DNA of 64,000 nucleotides from an uncultured Cryomorphaceae bacterium. GTDB taxonomy: Bacteria > Bacteroidota > Bacteroidia > Flavobacteriales > Schleiferiaceae. The notes beneath the pieces were generated by a model. The model was not told where the DNA came from and made no database searches. It was given only the letters and a program-made list of their open reading frames with translations. Shown here one piece after another: positions 1 to 9,476 of this stretch. The stretch lies in NCBI GenBank assembly GCA_913031435.1, contig CAJWFD010000007.1, forward strand, positions 1-64,000, written 5' to 3'. The translations under genes and the position numbers were made by a program. Positions within the stretch are counted from its first letter, which is position 1. The number at the start of each line of letters is the position of its first letter.

Positions 1-609
1 AGCCAACCTTACACCTAGGTTTTCAGTATTATCGTACCACACCAAAGGACTGTCGGTGAAGCTTCCCGTAAGAATTGAATTTTTTATAAAAAATGGAATC
101 AAACCAATCAGCCATCCTTGATAAAATTTTCCCATCCAACGCACTTTTTCTATCCATGCGACATAGGTCACAGCAGCGGCTAATAAAAGAAAGGTTATAC
201 TCGTGTATGTCTTATCTAAATTCGTTAAACCCATGACCAAACTCAAGATGACTAAACCGTAGTTGAGCTTAACAGCAAGTGAAGCGGACACAATTCCCTT
301 CGGAAAAAAAAAGTGCATCACACGGTATAAAAAGACACAAGAAAAAGGGACCGTGATAAAGAATAAATATTCACCAAGCGGAAGTTCAAAAAGATAAAAT
401 CCAATACAGTAGTCCGGTGTAAAACCCCAAACCCCCATCTCCACGAACCAGATGTCCCAAAGAATAAAAAATCCACTCACCAGTAACATGCTTTTAAACA
501 GAGAAGGAAAGGATTTGTAATACGCTACTTTATGCTCGAAACTTCTAAGCAGAGGTACGCAGATCGTACCTAGGTTGAGTAACAAATACAGCCATTTCGT
601 CTCTAACAT
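1..609 (-). CDS. Lycopene cyclase domain protein (partial, C-terminus beyond window)
   Basis: The 203 visible codons start at ATG 609 and run off the window edge. The protein is a string of hydrophobic helices of the heterodimeric-type lycopene cyclase family (CrtYc/CrtYd, here a tandem fusion as usual in Bacteroidota), which converts lycopene to beta-carotene in the membrane. Supporting marks are the early helix ending in WDIWFVEMGVWGF, a PLGEYLFF motif where the family usually shows PLEE, and VWYDNTENLGVRL near the cut edge, which leads into the second half-domain. It follows crtZ with a 2-nt gap, so both are probably co-transcribed and together would give zeaxanthin. The missing C-terminus prevents judging completeness. 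Family assignment is by motif recall. Confidence 0.85.
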   Translation of the reverse strand, partial: MLETKWLYLLLNLGTICVPLLRSFEHKVAYYKSFPSLFKSMLLVSGFFILWDIWFVEMGVWGFTPDYCIGFYLFELPLGEYLFFITVPFSCVFLYRVMHFFFPKGIVSASLAVKLNYGLVILSLVMGLTNLDKTYTSITFLLLAAAVTYVAWIEKVRWMGKFYQGWLIGLIPFFIKNSILTGSFTDSPLVWYDNTENLGVRLA

Positions 610-611
610 GT

Positions 612-1082
612 TTAAGAGTTTGAAGCGCGTTGCTTACGCACAATATTAATATACTTCGGGTGTACGAATAACATACCAAAGTTTTCGCCCTCCTCTTTAC
701 CAAGATGACTGTGGTGCATTTTGTGCGCTAATCGGACTGCTTCCCAATAGATACTTTTTGACCTTCTTAAAAAAGGTAAACGTTGGTGAATGAACACCTC
801 ATGCACAATTGCATAGGCTAATCCATATAGCGCAATACCCGCTCCTACTGACACTGAAACACCGTTGTTGGCCATGAGTCCCATCATAATACACAACCAG
901 GATGGAATAGCGAATATTAAGAAAAAGGTATCGTTTTTCTCAAGAGCACCAGGAGTTTTGACATGGTGATCTTCATGTAAAAACCAAAGAAATCCGTGCA
1001 TTAGATGACGATGCGCAAGCCAAGCTACTAATTCCATCAAGCAGAAAATGGAAAGCGTAATTAATAGTTCAATCAGGGTCAT
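612..1082 (-). CDS. crtZ: Beta-carotene hydroxylase, fatty acid hydroxylase superfamily
   Basis: A 156-residue integral membrane di-iron hydroxylase. Its histidine boxes are HRHLMH (about residues 24-29), HEDHH (36-40) and HKMHHSHLGK (about 119-128), with a further His in FVHPKY; these are the metal ligands of the CrtZ family. It hydroxylates the rings of beta-carotene to give zeaxanthin. The length fits the family. The start is ATG 1082. It lies just upstream of the lycopene cyclase gene on the same strand, consistent with a carotenoid operon. The preceding peroxiredoxin gene ends 4 bp away on the same strand and may belong to the same transcript. Confidence 0.93.
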   Translation of the reverse strand: MTLIELLITLSIFCLMELVAWLAHRHLMHGFLWFLHEDHHVKTPGALEKNDTFFLIFAIPSWLCIMMGLMANNGVSVSVGAGIALYGLAYAIVHEVFIHQRLPFLRRSKSIYWEAVRLAHKMHHSHLGKEEGENFGMLFVHPKYINIVRKQRASNS

Positions 1083-1086
1083 GGTA

Positions 1087-1596
1087 CTACTTTAAACTTT
1101 TAATAAAGTTAAGACTTTCAGAAACGTGACTCGTAGCAAGTAATAAACTTTTAAAAATGTAAGCTACATTATGATCTTTATCGGTAACATAGGTAACACG
1201 GTCAGCAACTTGGGTGAAAAGCAGACCAGGAGATCCAAAGCTTTTTCTAACACTGTGATCAGGATCACTTAAAACAGGAAAGTTTAAATTGTATTTTTCC
1301 GAAAATCCACTGTGCTGATCGACAGAACCACTATTTACACCAACTACAAGTGCACCTGCGTCTGCGAATTCACTCTCATGATCTCTAAAGCTACAAGCCT
1401 GAGCTGTGCAGCCAGGCGTATGATCTTTGGGATAGAAAAAAATAACCAATGGAGTGCCTATGTGATCTGCTGACTTAAAGGTATTCCCTTGTTGATCAAA
1501 CAGTTCGAATGAAGGGATTGGATCACCTACTTTTAGTTGAGCTTTTGAAGACATAAATGTTAGCAGTAAGAAGAAAATAAGATTAATTTTATTCAT
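1087..1596 (-). CDS. Exported thioredoxin-fold peroxiredoxin (BCP/PrxQ type)
   Basis: The product has 169 residues from ATG 1596. Residues 1-20 look like a signal peptide (MNKINLIFFLLLTFMSSKAQ), so the enzyme probably works in the periplasm rather than the cytosol. The catalytic stretch DHTPGCTAQACSFRD holds a Cys pair five residues apart (C63, C68), the peroxidatic/resolving arrangement of BCP/PrxQ peroxiredoxins, which reduce hydroperoxides using thioredoxin. Longer reading to a GTG at 1728 is possible, but it would run into the divergent VWA gene and would bury the signal peptide, so the internal ATG was chosen. Next to carotenoid genes it may serve in protection against photo-oxidation (inference). 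Confidence 0.88.
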   Translation of the reverse strand: MNKINLIFFLLLTFMSSKAQLKVGDPIPSFELFDQQGNTFKSADHIGTPLVIFFYPKDHTPGCTAQACSFRDHESEFADAGALVVGVNSGSVDQHSGFSEKYNLNFPVLSDPDHSVRKSFGSPGLLFTQVADRVTYVTDKDHNVAYIFKSLLLATSHVSESLNFIKSLK

Positions 1597-1636
1597 AGTA
1601 GGTACAACATTGATACCGCTATTTTGTTTGGTATTT

Positions 1637-2731
1637 ATGAATGGTATTTTATTCTCCAAAACGGACCAGAACAAAGACAGTCCTTTCGAGACCCTCCTCA
1701 AGTTATTTAAGGAAGTCATTGTACACACCTCTGGTGATGTCGAAGAAGCTTTAGATTGGCTCCGACAACTAGACGAGCATTATAAAATTACCAATGAGGA
1801 CTACACTTTTGACGATTTCGTTCAAGAACTGAAAGATAAGGGCTTTTTAAGAGATAAAAATGACGGAAGCGGTGGTTCGATACTCACTGCAAAAGCAGAA
1901 AACGCTGTTCGTAAAGCAGCCATGTCACAGTTGTTTGGCACCATGAAAAAGGGTGATTCTGGCGAGCATCAATCCAATAAATTTGATGGCAAAGGAGATA
2001 GCACTGGTGATTTAAAAAATTATGTCTTTGGCGATTCGTTGGATAACATTGTCATGAATGAAAGTTTAAAAAACGCATTTATTCAAAATGGAATTGATAA
2101 GCTTACCATGACTGCTGAAAACATAGTAGTAGAAGACGCACATCAAAATACAAGTTTAAGTACCGTTTTAATGATTGACATCAGCCATTCTATGATCCTT
2201 TATGGTGAAGATCGTATAACACCAGCGAAAATGGTGGCTATGGCGATGTCAGAGTGGATTACTACCCAGTATCCAAAAGACAGTCTAGATATCATAGTTT
2301 ACGGAAATGAGAGCTGGCCTATCACAATGAAAGAGCTGCCATATCTTCAAGTGGGGCCATACCATACGAATTTTGTCGCAGGGCTAGATTTAGCAATGAA
2401 TATTTTAAAGAGGAAGCGTTCCGTAAACAAGCAAATCTTTAACATCACAGATGGCAAGCCAAGCTGTTTGATTGAACCAGACGGATCTTTTTACAAAAAC
2501 AGTTTTGGACTCGACCCCTATATAACTGGGAAATGTCTAGAAATGGCAGCAAAAACTAAACGAGCGAAGATTCCAGTTCACACCTTTATGATTGCAAAAG
2601 ACGCTTACCTACAGCACTTTATTAAGTCGTTTAGTGACATCAATGGAGGGCGCGCTTATTATACCGGGTTAAACAAACTCGGTGAATTAATATTTAGTGA
2701 TTACCAAAATCAGAAAAAGAAACATAGATAA
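1637..2731 (+). CDS. von Willebrand factor type A domain protein
   Basis: The product has 364 residues from ATG 1637. The N-terminal half is charged and helical without recognised motifs. The C-terminal half is a VWA domain beginning at STVLMIDISHSM, where DISHS is the metal-ion-dependent adhesion site (DxSxS). The downstream T and D positions of such a site lie in the YHTNFVAGLDLAM and NITDGKPS segments. It shares TAATG with the MoxR-like ATPase gene, so the two are translationally coupled. Such VWA/MoxR pairs act as ATPase-adaptor systems, in many cases in metal insertion or complex maturation; the client here is unknown. An upstream ATG at 1610 is in frame but adds only nine residues. Confidence 0.88.
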   Translation: MNGILFSKTDQNKDSPFETLLKLFKEVIVHTSGDVEEALDWLRQLDEHYKITNEDYTFDDFVQELKDKGFLRDKNDGSGGSILTAKAENAVRKAAMSQLFGTMKKGDSGEHQSNKFDGKGDSTGDLKNYVFGDSLDNIVMNESLKNAFIQNGIDKLTMTAENIVVEDAHQNTSLSTVLMIDISHSMILYGEDRITPAKMVAMAMSEWITTQYPKDSLDIIVYGNESWPITMKELPYLQVGPYHTNFVAGLDLAMNILKRKRSVNKQIFNITDGKPSCLIEPDGSFYKNSFGLDPYITGKCLEMAAKTKRAKIPVHTFMIAKDAYLQHFIKSFSDINGGRAYYTGLNKLGELIFSDYQNQKKKHR

Positions 2732-4203
2732 TGTCTAACAAACCAAATATATTGACGCTAGGAGCCCTTATTTCCAGTGGTTATAGCCCTAAAAGTATCA
2801 AAGAAGAGATTAGAGACAACTTAGTGCCTCTTCTTAAATCAGGTAAGCATCCGTTTCAGGGTATTTATGGTTATGAGCACTCCGTGATTCCAGCTATTGA
2901 ACGCGGGCTACTTGCTGCGCATGATATATTGTTTTTAGGCCTTCGAGGACAGGCAAAAACACGTCTAGCCCGTCAAATGGTTGGGCTTTTAGACGAATGG
3001 ATGCCTGTTTTAGCAAGTAGCGAGCTCCATGAAGACCCCATGGCTCCCCTCACCTCAGAAAGTAGGCGTCAGATTGCTTCATTAGGAGATCAAACACCTA
3101 TTAAATGGGTGCACCGTAATGATCGTTTTTTTGAAAAATTAGCCACTCCTGATACTACAGTAGCTGATCTTATTGGAGATATTGACCCCATTAAAGCGGC
3201 GAATGAAAAATTGAATTTTTCAGATGAAAGAGTGATTCACTACGGTATGATTCCTCGAGCGCATCGTTGTATTTTTGTAATTAACGAATTACCAGATCTT
3301 CAACCTAGACTACAAGTTGCCCTCTTTAATATCTTACAAGAAGGAGATATTCAGATCAGAGGCTTTCAAAAGCGACTGGAATTAGATGTTCAGTTTGTTT
3401 TTACAGCAAATCCGGAGGATTACACCAGTAGAGGCAGTATTGTTACGCCGTTAAAGGATAGAATTGGTTCTCAAATTCACACCCACTACCCTAAGTCTCT
3501 GGATGTTGCTTTGAAAATAACGGCACAAGAAACTAAAGATATTCAGAATAAATATCCACATATTACCGTGAACCCAATAGCGAAGCAACTTATTGAGCAG
3601 CTAGCCTTTAGTGCACGTGAGAGTTCATTTATAGATGCAACAAGTGGAGTAAGTGCAAGAATGACAATCAGCGCATTTGAAGCTTTACTAACCACAGTAG
3701 AGCGACGTCGACTTTTAGAGGGATCTGACAAAAATCAGGTTCGCTTAAGTGACTTCTATGGCACTATTCCAGCGATTGTTGGTAAAGTAGAGCTGGTTTA
3801 TGAAGGAGAGCAAGAAGGTGCAGAAGGTGTTGCAAATAGTTTGCTGGGAAGTGCCACAAAAACGGTCTATGAAAGCTATTTTCCTGTTTTCCGAAACTTA
3901 AAGCGCACAAATGACAGCAACCCATTCCTTCATATTCAAAACTGGTTTAGTGAAGGAGGTCGTATAGAATTGTTGGATGAATTCTCAACAAATGAATACG
4001 AAAAAGCCTTAGATATAGATCCACTGAATGATTTTATTAAGTCTCATTTTCCTAAAGGCACAACAGAATCTAAATCTTTTTTAAAGGAAATGGTACTCTG
4101 GGCATTGTGTGAATACAACCAGATTAATAAGTCCAGAACCGAATTAAGCACTGACTTTAACGATCTTTTTGGAAATCTTCTTGATGGAGATAGTGTTGAT
4201 TAA
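2731..4203 (+). CDS. MoxR/magnesium chelatase ChlI-like AAA+ ATPase
   Basis: A 490-residue AAA+ protein. The P-loop reads GLRGQAKTR (about residues 70-78), a variant of GxxGxGK[ST]. The Walker B region reads IFVINELPDL (181-190) with Asn before the Glu in place of the usual Asp. It is followed by an ILQEGDIQIRG pre-sensor insert motif typical of MoxR/ChlI/McrB-type ATPases, a sensor segment FVFTANPEDY, and an arginine stretch PLKDRIGSQI. The gene is coupled to the VWA gene by a 1-nt overlap. Together they probably form a chelatase-like ATPase/VWA machine of unknown target. Its stop overlaps by 4 bp with the convergent LysM gene. Confidence 0.88.
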   Translation: MSNKPNILTLGALISSGYSPKSIKEEIRDNLVPLLKSGKHPFQGIYGYEHSVIPAIERGLLAAHDILFLGLRGQAKTRLARQMVGLLDEWMPVLASSELHEDPMAPLTSESRRQIASLGDQTPIKWVHRNDRFFEKLATPDTTVADLIGDIDPIKAANEKLNFSDERVIHYGMIPRAHRCIFVINELPDLQPRLQVALFNILQEGDIQIRGFQKRLELDVQFVFTANPEDYTSRGSIVTPLKDRIGSQIHTHYPKSLDVALKITAQETKDIQNKYPHITVNPIAKQLIEQLAFSARESSFIDATSGVSARMTISAFEALLTTVERRRLLEGSDKNQVRLSDFYGTIPAIVGKVELVYEGEQEGAEGVANSLLGSATKTVYESYFPVFRNLKRTNDSNPFLHIQNWFSEGGRIELLDEFSTNEYEKALDIDPLNDFIKSHFPKGTTESKSFLKEMVLWALCEYNQINKSRTELSTDFNDLFGNLLDGDSVD

Positions 4204-5708
4204 AACCTAACCCAACGGAGACCTTCAAATTTACGAAGCTCAACAAACTTATTTTGACGTGAAGTAACATCAGAATAATCAAAGCCTTTTTTGATTCCTC
4301 TGTGATATCTCATATCACTCATCACCCTTTGTACATGGAATTTAGCATTGTCATAACCCTCTATGGCGTAGTTGTCAGGTTGTCTACCGTAATGCTCTCT
4401 GAACTTTTTGACAAAATGTTTAACCCGTATATCGTCGTAGTCTAAGTACGATGATGTAAACATGTATACATTTTCTCGCTCAAATACATTACTCACAAGT
4501 CCATTTTCAAAGACCTGATACTCATGAGTATACCAACGATATAACGCACTTCCTGAACGTAAGTTACGCAGGACGTCGAGAATGAACGCAGGATCATTTT
4601 CAGTGATTATAATATCATACGTGTTCTGCGCATTCAATGTACCTAGCTCTTCATTTTGGATCCAGCTTTTGTCATTTGAAACTAAGAGATAATCGGTCGG
4701 TACTATATTTTCAACCAGCATTCTGGAAATAGCCGCGGAGCTACCTGACTGTAGTCCAACAACAAGTAGTTTTCTGGAAATTTCATAAGACGTATCTGAT
4801 CTATTCTCATAGTGCTTAACAACCAGTTTATCTCTCATTGCATGCCAAAAATGTTCCTCCGCTACAATACTGTTCCAAACATCTAACGAATTTATAATAG
4901 GTTGTTTTGACATCAGACTCACCACATTCTCTTCCTGAACATCACCCTTAAATTGCAATACTCTAGGGGTATACATAGGACCTAAAATGAGATCAGGTGA
5001 AACGGAATCTAAACGAAATTTGATATTATCTAAAGAATCCAAAGAATTGTATGAATCATAAAACTTAAGATCTACGAGCAGGTTAGAATCCCTGAACTCG
5101 CTAATCGCCATCTCAATACCCTGCCTATAACTAAATGCTATTTTAGATCGTTTTGACCGCTGACCCTCATTAATGTAGTCACTAGTGAAAAATGGTAGAA
5201 TACCAATGATATCCAAAGTCTCTGAAGTATCTCGAGCTTTAGTATCGTCTTTAGAGTTTTGATTAATTGAAGTAAGCGAATCAGAAGACATCTCTGACTT
5301 TAGCCAAGAGTATGGGTCTCTGGGTATTCTCAGTATTTCATTTCTCTTGACAGTAGGTTTATTATTTAAGGTTGTGTTGTGCCAATAAATAGTACTGTCT
5401 TTTAATCCATACCTATTAGAGATGCTATAAACACTCTCAAAACTTCGCACTTTATGAAAATTATAACGGCTTGAATCCACTATTTCCTTTTGAGGAATTG
5501 GAATAACGACAGTATCCCCTATCGCCAGCCTATTTACTCCCAACATTGGATTGGCTTCGTAGATGCTATCAACTGAACTCCCATAGGTTATTGCAAGTCC
5601 ATAAATAGTATTTCCCTTAACAATAGTATGGAGCACCTCTGTCTGACCAAAAGCGAAGAAGCTTTGGAACATGAAGAAAATAGCTATAAAATACCGAGTT
5701 ATTCCCAT
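4200..5708 (-). CDS. LysM-repeat protein with type 1 periplasmic-binding-like domain
   Basis: A 502-residue exported protein. Residues 1-21 form a signal peptide. Two LysM repeats follow: the first starts near [16 protein letters not shown] and ends at GDTVVIPIP, the second runs from about residue 84 to 130 and ends at [11 protein letters not shown]. Residues about 165-500 resemble the ligand-binding region of branched-chain amino acid binding proteins (DIIGILPFF, then [13 protein letters not shown], then LILGPMYTP). LysM binds peptidoglycan; a binding-protein fold tied to peptidoglycan recalls the LpoA-type activators, so a cell-wall role is more likely than nutrient uptake (inference). It overlaps the end of guaA by 10 bp and is its downstream operon partner. 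Confidence 0.82.
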   Translation of the reverse strand: MGITRYFIAIFFMFQSFFAFGQTEVLHTIVKGNTIYGLAITYGSSVDSIYEANPMLGVNRLAIGDTVVIPIPQKEIVDSSRYNFHKVRSFESVYSISNRYGLKDSTIYWHNTTLNNKPTVKRNEILRIPRDPYSWLKSEMSSDSLTSINQNSKDDTKARDTSETLDIIGILPFFTSDYINEGQRSKRSKIAFSYRQGIEMAISEFRDSNLLVDLKFYDSYNSLDSLDNIKFRLDSVSPDLILGPMYTPRVLQFKGDVQEENVVSLMSKQPIINSLDVWNSIVAEEHFWHAMRDKLVVKHYENRSDTSYEISRKLLVVGLQSGSSAAISRMLVENIVPTDYLLVSNDKSWIQNEELGTLNAQNTYDIIITENDPAFILDVLRNLRSGSALYRWYTHEYQVFENGLVSNVFERENVYMFTSSYLDYDDIRVKHFVKKFREHYGRQPDNYAIEGYDNAKFHVQRVMSDMRYHRGIKKGFDYSDVTSRQNKFVELRKFEGLRWVRF

Positions 5709-7225
5709 TCAATAGTTGCAGGAGGTTTTGAGCTTATATCATAAACCACGCGGTTTACACCCTTAACCTTATTGATAATCTGGTTGCTAATCTTGGCTAG
5801 AAAATCATAAGGAAGATGCACCCAATCCGCAGTCATACCGTCTGTACTTTCTACAGCTCTTAGCGCAACTACTTTTTCATAAGTTCGTTCATCTCCCATA
5901 ACCCCAACGGAGTTAACAGGTAACAAAATACTACCTGCTTGCCAGACTTTATCATACAAACCTTCATTTTTAAGACCTGAAATGAATATATGATCTACAT
6001 CCTGAAGGAGTTGGACTTTTTCTCTGGTGATATCTCCTAGTATTCTTATCGCTAGACCAGGACCTGGGAAGGGATGACGGCCTAATAGTTCTGGCGCCAT
6101 ATCCATAGATGCTCCTACCCTGCGCACTTCATCTTTAAAAAGCGTTTTAAGTGGCTCTACCACTTTTAACTTCATATAATCCGGTAAACCACCTACGTTG
6201 TGATGCGATTTTATAGTCGCTGAGGGACCATTAACACTTATGCTCTCAATTATATCAGGGTATATCGTGCCTTGAGCTAACCACGACACATCATTTATCA
6301 AGGTAGCTTCTTGGTCAAACACCTCTATAAATACACGGCCAATAGCTTTTCTTTTCGCTTCTGGTTCAGAGATTCCCGCCAGTGCGTCCATGAACTGGCC
6401 AGTAGCATCTACACCTTTTACATTCAGCCCCATGCCCTCGTATTGCTTGAGCACTTCTGTGTATTCATTTTTTCTAAGCAATCCGTTGTTCACGAAAATA
6501 CAATAGAGATTCGCCCCTATAGCCTTGTGCAAAAGCATGGCAGCGACTGAGCTATCCACACCACCTGAAAGACCTAAAACTACTTTATCGCTCCCTAATT
6601 GATGTTTCAGTGACGCGACTGATTCATCTACAAAATGAGATGGGGTCCAATCTCCATGGACGCCTGTTATATCATATAAAAAATTCCTGAGTAGTTGAGT
6701 ACCATCTTTACTATGGTATACCTCCGGGTGGAATTGGATACCATAGGTTGACTCTCCCTGAACTTTATATCCCGCAACTTTTACGTCATCCGTGGAGGCA
6801 ATTATGTCAAAGTTTTGTGGTAAATCCGTGATCGTATCACCGTGACTCATCCATACTTGAGATCCCTTGGTTACTCCTTGGAACAAAACATCCGTAGAAA
6901 CCTCACTAAGATTAGCCCTTCCATATTCTCTGATTAGACTCGGAGTCACATTACCACCTGCTTTTAACGCCATGTATTGCGCTCCATAACAAACACCTAA
7001 TAACGGTAGAATTCCTTTAATGCCTGATAAATCAAACTGAGGGGCATCGTCCTGAAGAGAGCTAAATGGAGACCCTGACAAGATCACACCTTTGATATCT
7101 TCTGTGATCTTAGGAGGGTTATTAAAGGGATGTATCTCACAATACACATTTAGTTCCCGCACACGACGAGCGATAAGCTGGGTGTATTGCGAACCAAAAT
7201 CGAGGATAAGGATAGTTTCTTGCAT
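5699..7225 (-). CDS. guaA: GMP synthase (glutamine-hydrolysing)
   Basis: A 508-residue two-domain enzyme converting XMP to GMP with ATP and glutamine. The N-terminal class I amidotransferase has the nucleophile in GVCYG (C79) and the His/Glu pair in FHPEVYHS. The ATP-pyrophosphatase domain has the PP-loop [10 protein letters not shown] near residue 220, and the C-terminal dimerisation domain ends in the family's typical TIEWE. The length is slightly short but complete. It starts at ATG 7225, 21 bp after bshC, and overlaps the LysM gene downstream. Confidence 0.98.
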   Translation of the reverse strand: MQETILILDFGSQYTQLIARRVRELNVYCEIHPFNNPPKITEDIKGVILSGSPFSSLQDDAPQFDLSGIKGILPLLGVCYGAQYMALKAGGNVTPSLIREYGRANLSEVSTDVLFQGVTKGSQVWMSHGDTITDLPQNFDIIASTDDVKVAGYKVQGESTYGIQFHPEVYHSKDGTQLLRNFLYDITGVHGDWTPSHFVDESVASLKHQLGSDKVVLGLSGGVDSSVAAMLLHKAIGANLYCIFVNNGLLRKNEYTEVLKQYEGMGLNVKGVDATGQFMDALAGISEPEAKRKAIGRVFIEVFDQEATLINDVSWLAQGTIYPDIIESISVNGPSATIKSHHNVGGLPDYMKLKVVEPLKTLFKDEVRRVGASMDMAPELLGRHPFPGPGLAIRILGDITREKVQLLQDVDHIFISGLKNEGLYDKVWQAGSILLPVNSVGVMGDERTYEKVVALRAVESTDGMTADWVHLPYDFLAKISNQIINKVKGVNRVVYDISSKPPATIEWE

Positions 7226-7246
7226 TTAGCAAAAATACCACTAATT

Positions 7247-8773
7247 TTAACCTATTAGAATGTGGGTACCCGGGATAATTGTTGACATTTTTTCAACCAG
7301 TAAATTACGAGGGTCAAACCCTAAAATACCGATAGCGTCTAGATAAGAAGACTTTCGCTCCCAAAAAACCCCAGATGGATTCATGTGATCGTAAATTTCA
7401 CTTATTCTTTTTACGTCTTCTTCTGCTCTGCGTTTTGTGATTCTGAAGCGCTGTTCAATGGTCTTATCAGAGATTTTTTTAATCTTATGTTCCAACGCGG
7501 AAGCATGCTGTTGCATTTCAGGATAAAGTGCTATCAACGATCTATTCCATTCATCAATTGCAGACAATAGCGGCTTTGACAAGTCAGTGGTCTCCTGAGA
7601 AAGTGTGGAATAATAACCTAAATTATCTTTGAGCATGGACTCTTTCGAGGAATTCATAACCTCTGCCCAAGTCCGATTTTCCTGACGAACTTTTCTATCA
7701 ATTTTCAATGGTACACAAAGCAGAGAATCTCGCAGGTACAGTAACGGCATCGTGATCTCTAGCATCTCAAAAGTAGAAGATAATTGAAGCCAATAAGCCA
7801 ATTCCCCACCGCCACCGATATAAGCCAAGTTTGGCAATACATACTCTTGAAAAATAGGTCTTACTAAAGCGTTTGGGCTAGTATTTACCGGAGAGACTCT
7901 ATGATTTAGTGTTTCTATCCTAGTTCTTGTATCGTCTTCTAAGCTGAATAAATTCACCTCTCTTGGGAAAACTTGTGCCTTATAGCCGGCATCTTCGAGT
8001 TTTATGGTTTGTGATTTTATTTCTTTACCCAGCTCACCTAGAAGTTCTTTGTCCCACAAATGCGAAGCATACTCTTTCAGTTGAACATCATCTCCGTCCA
8101 ATACTAAAATACCTAAATCTTTGGCCCATTCTCTTACAATTCGACGGGTTGCACTCGATAAGTTAGGCTCCGACTTATAGGCTTCAACCCTACTTAATAG
8201 CATTACTCTTTGAGCGTCATTCAAATCTACCTCTGCGACAAACGCCTCAAGCTGCAAGGCCAAATCTTTCGTGAGCATCCGTCCGACGGGGCCTCCCACA
8301 GGCTCATGTTTCCATGTAAATATCTGCCCATTGATTTCAAAAGACGCGATCTCTTCAAAATCGTGATCCTCCGAAGCCATCCAGAAGACTGGAATTACGG
8401 GATGCTGTAAGTCTTCAGATAAAGTTTTTGCGAGCGCAATAGTTGAAGCTATTTTAACCTCAAAGAAAGCAGAGCCACCACAAACCATGAGTTGATGACC
8501 CGTTGTCACCGTAAAAGCTCCATTGGAAATCTTATCAAGATGATCCGACTCTTGCTTGGAACGTTTAGGATTCTGTCTCTTTAAGACTTCAACAAGTGTT
8601 TTTCGGGTAAGATCCGAGTAAGAAATTTCCTTTTCTTGCTTTACTCGGCTATATTTTTGAAGTGTTAAGCCTGACTTACCAAAAGGATTCACTTCCTTTC
8701 CATCCATGAGCAAGTCCTTCATTACTTTTGAAGGAACGTTACTTTCTAAATGAGAGACAAATTGATAATTCAT
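7247..8773 (-). CDS. bshC: Bacillithiol biosynthesis cysteine-adding enzyme
   Basis: A 508-residue protein recognised as BshC, which adds cysteine to glucosaminyl-malate in the last step of bacillithiol synthesis. Diagnostic stretches are FTVTTGHQLMVCGGSAFFE and PVFWMASEDHDFEEIASF, followed by a long coiled-coil-like C-terminal part. In the usual sequence the first motif continues with F/TGP; here it is CGGSAFF, a small departure from what I recall. The partners bshA and bshB are not in this window. The gene is divergent from the lipoprotein gene, with only 12 bp between starts, so its promoter must overlap the neighbouring gene. Confidence 0.92.
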   Translation of the reverse strand: MNYQFVSHLESNVPSKVMKDLLMDGKEVNPFGKSGLTLQKYSRVKQEKEISYSDLTRKTLVEVLKRQNPKRSKQESDHLDKISNGAFTVTTGHQLMVCGGSAFFEVKIASTIALAKTLSEDLQHPVIPVFWMASEDHDFEEIASFEINGQIFTWKHEPVGGPVGRMLTKDLALQLEAFVAEVDLNDAQRVMLLSRVEAYKSEPNLSSATRRIVREWAKDLGILVLDGDDVQLKEYASHLWDKELLGELGKEIKSQTIKLEDAGYKAQVFPREVNLFSLEDDTRTRIETLNHRVSPVNTSPNALVRPIFQEYVLPNLAYIGGGGELAYWLQLSSTFEMLEITMPLLYLRDSLLCVPLKIDRKVRQENRTWAEVMNSSKESMLKDNLGYYSTLSQETTDLSKPLLSAIDEWNRSLIALYPEMQQHASALEHKIKKISDKTIEQRFRITKRRAEEDVKRISEIYDHMNPSGVFWERKSSYLDAIGILGFDPRNLLVEKMSTIIPGTHILIG

Positions 8774-8785
8774 AGTACGATTAAC

Positions 8786-9367
8786 ATGAGAACTAAGATA
8801 AGTGCAATTCTGCTTTGTATAGCGTTAACCGCATGCCAAGATTCACAAGAATCTAAGTGCGATTTGTCAGCCAGATATAGCTTCAATTTTGAGCAAGCTC
8901 AATATTACGCATTACCTGTGATCGATTTTTCATTTAACCTTTCTTACGACTGGACCGTTCGCATGCCTAGTTTTGGGAAACAAAATTTCAATTACTACGA
9001 AGCTGCGCGAATTAATGACGACAGTACTGGCAGCGTATTACTACGTGTCTTGCCTTTTAAGCGACAGGGAAACTACATCACCATAAGTGAACAAGCAAAC
9101 GCTCAAATATATAGAGGTTTACAAACTGCTGTTTTAGACAGCTGGGTGACCGAGAGCACGGATACAATCGATGACTGGTGGATAAAGTATGGCCGCTATG
9201 AGCAAGAACCGTGGGATTACATCATAGCACATCGCCTTATTTTAAGGGATACCTTGCAAAATGGACTATTACTGGAATTGCAAATGCAATGTCCGGCAGA
9301 CTCCTTTGCTTTGGACAAAGAACGTTGCCTTAAAGAAATTGATGCGTCCTTTAAGATCTACTTGTAG
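8786..9367 (+). CDS. Uncharacterised lipoprotein
   Basis: I do not recognise the family. The product is 193 residues from ATG 8786, chosen because it gives a compact lipoprotein signal: a basic MRTK start, a hydrophobic stretch, then the lipobox LTAC with Cys at about residue 17. The mature part is acidic, rich in Trp and Tyr, and mostly predicted strand-like, ending in IDASFKIYL. I compared it in memory with GldD and other gliding lipoproteins and saw no match. It is divergent from bshC and is followed by a 210-bp gap holding a candidate small RNA. Envelope location is inferred from the lipobox. Confidence 0.75.
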   Translation: MRTKISAILLCIALTACQDSQESKCDLSARYSFNFEQAQYYALPVIDFSFNLSYDWTVRMPSFGKQNFNYYEAARINDDSTGSVLLRVLPFKRQGNYITISEQANAQIYRGLQTAVLDSWVTESTDTIDDWWIKYGRYEQEPWDYIIAHRLILRDTLQNGLLLELQMQCPADSFALDKERCLKEIDASFKIYL

Positions 9368-9476
9368 CACTAAATAACGCTAAGTTACTCAGAACCTAAC
9401 TTCGCGGGGAAAGTGAATTTTCCAATAAATCAATTACAATACCCTTCTTTTTTTATTATTCACCTATATTTAAACT

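Noticed and set aside
8786-9367. Lipoprotein as gliding-motility GldD
   Set aside because: Size and lipobox fit loosely, but none of the GldD sequence features I recall are present.
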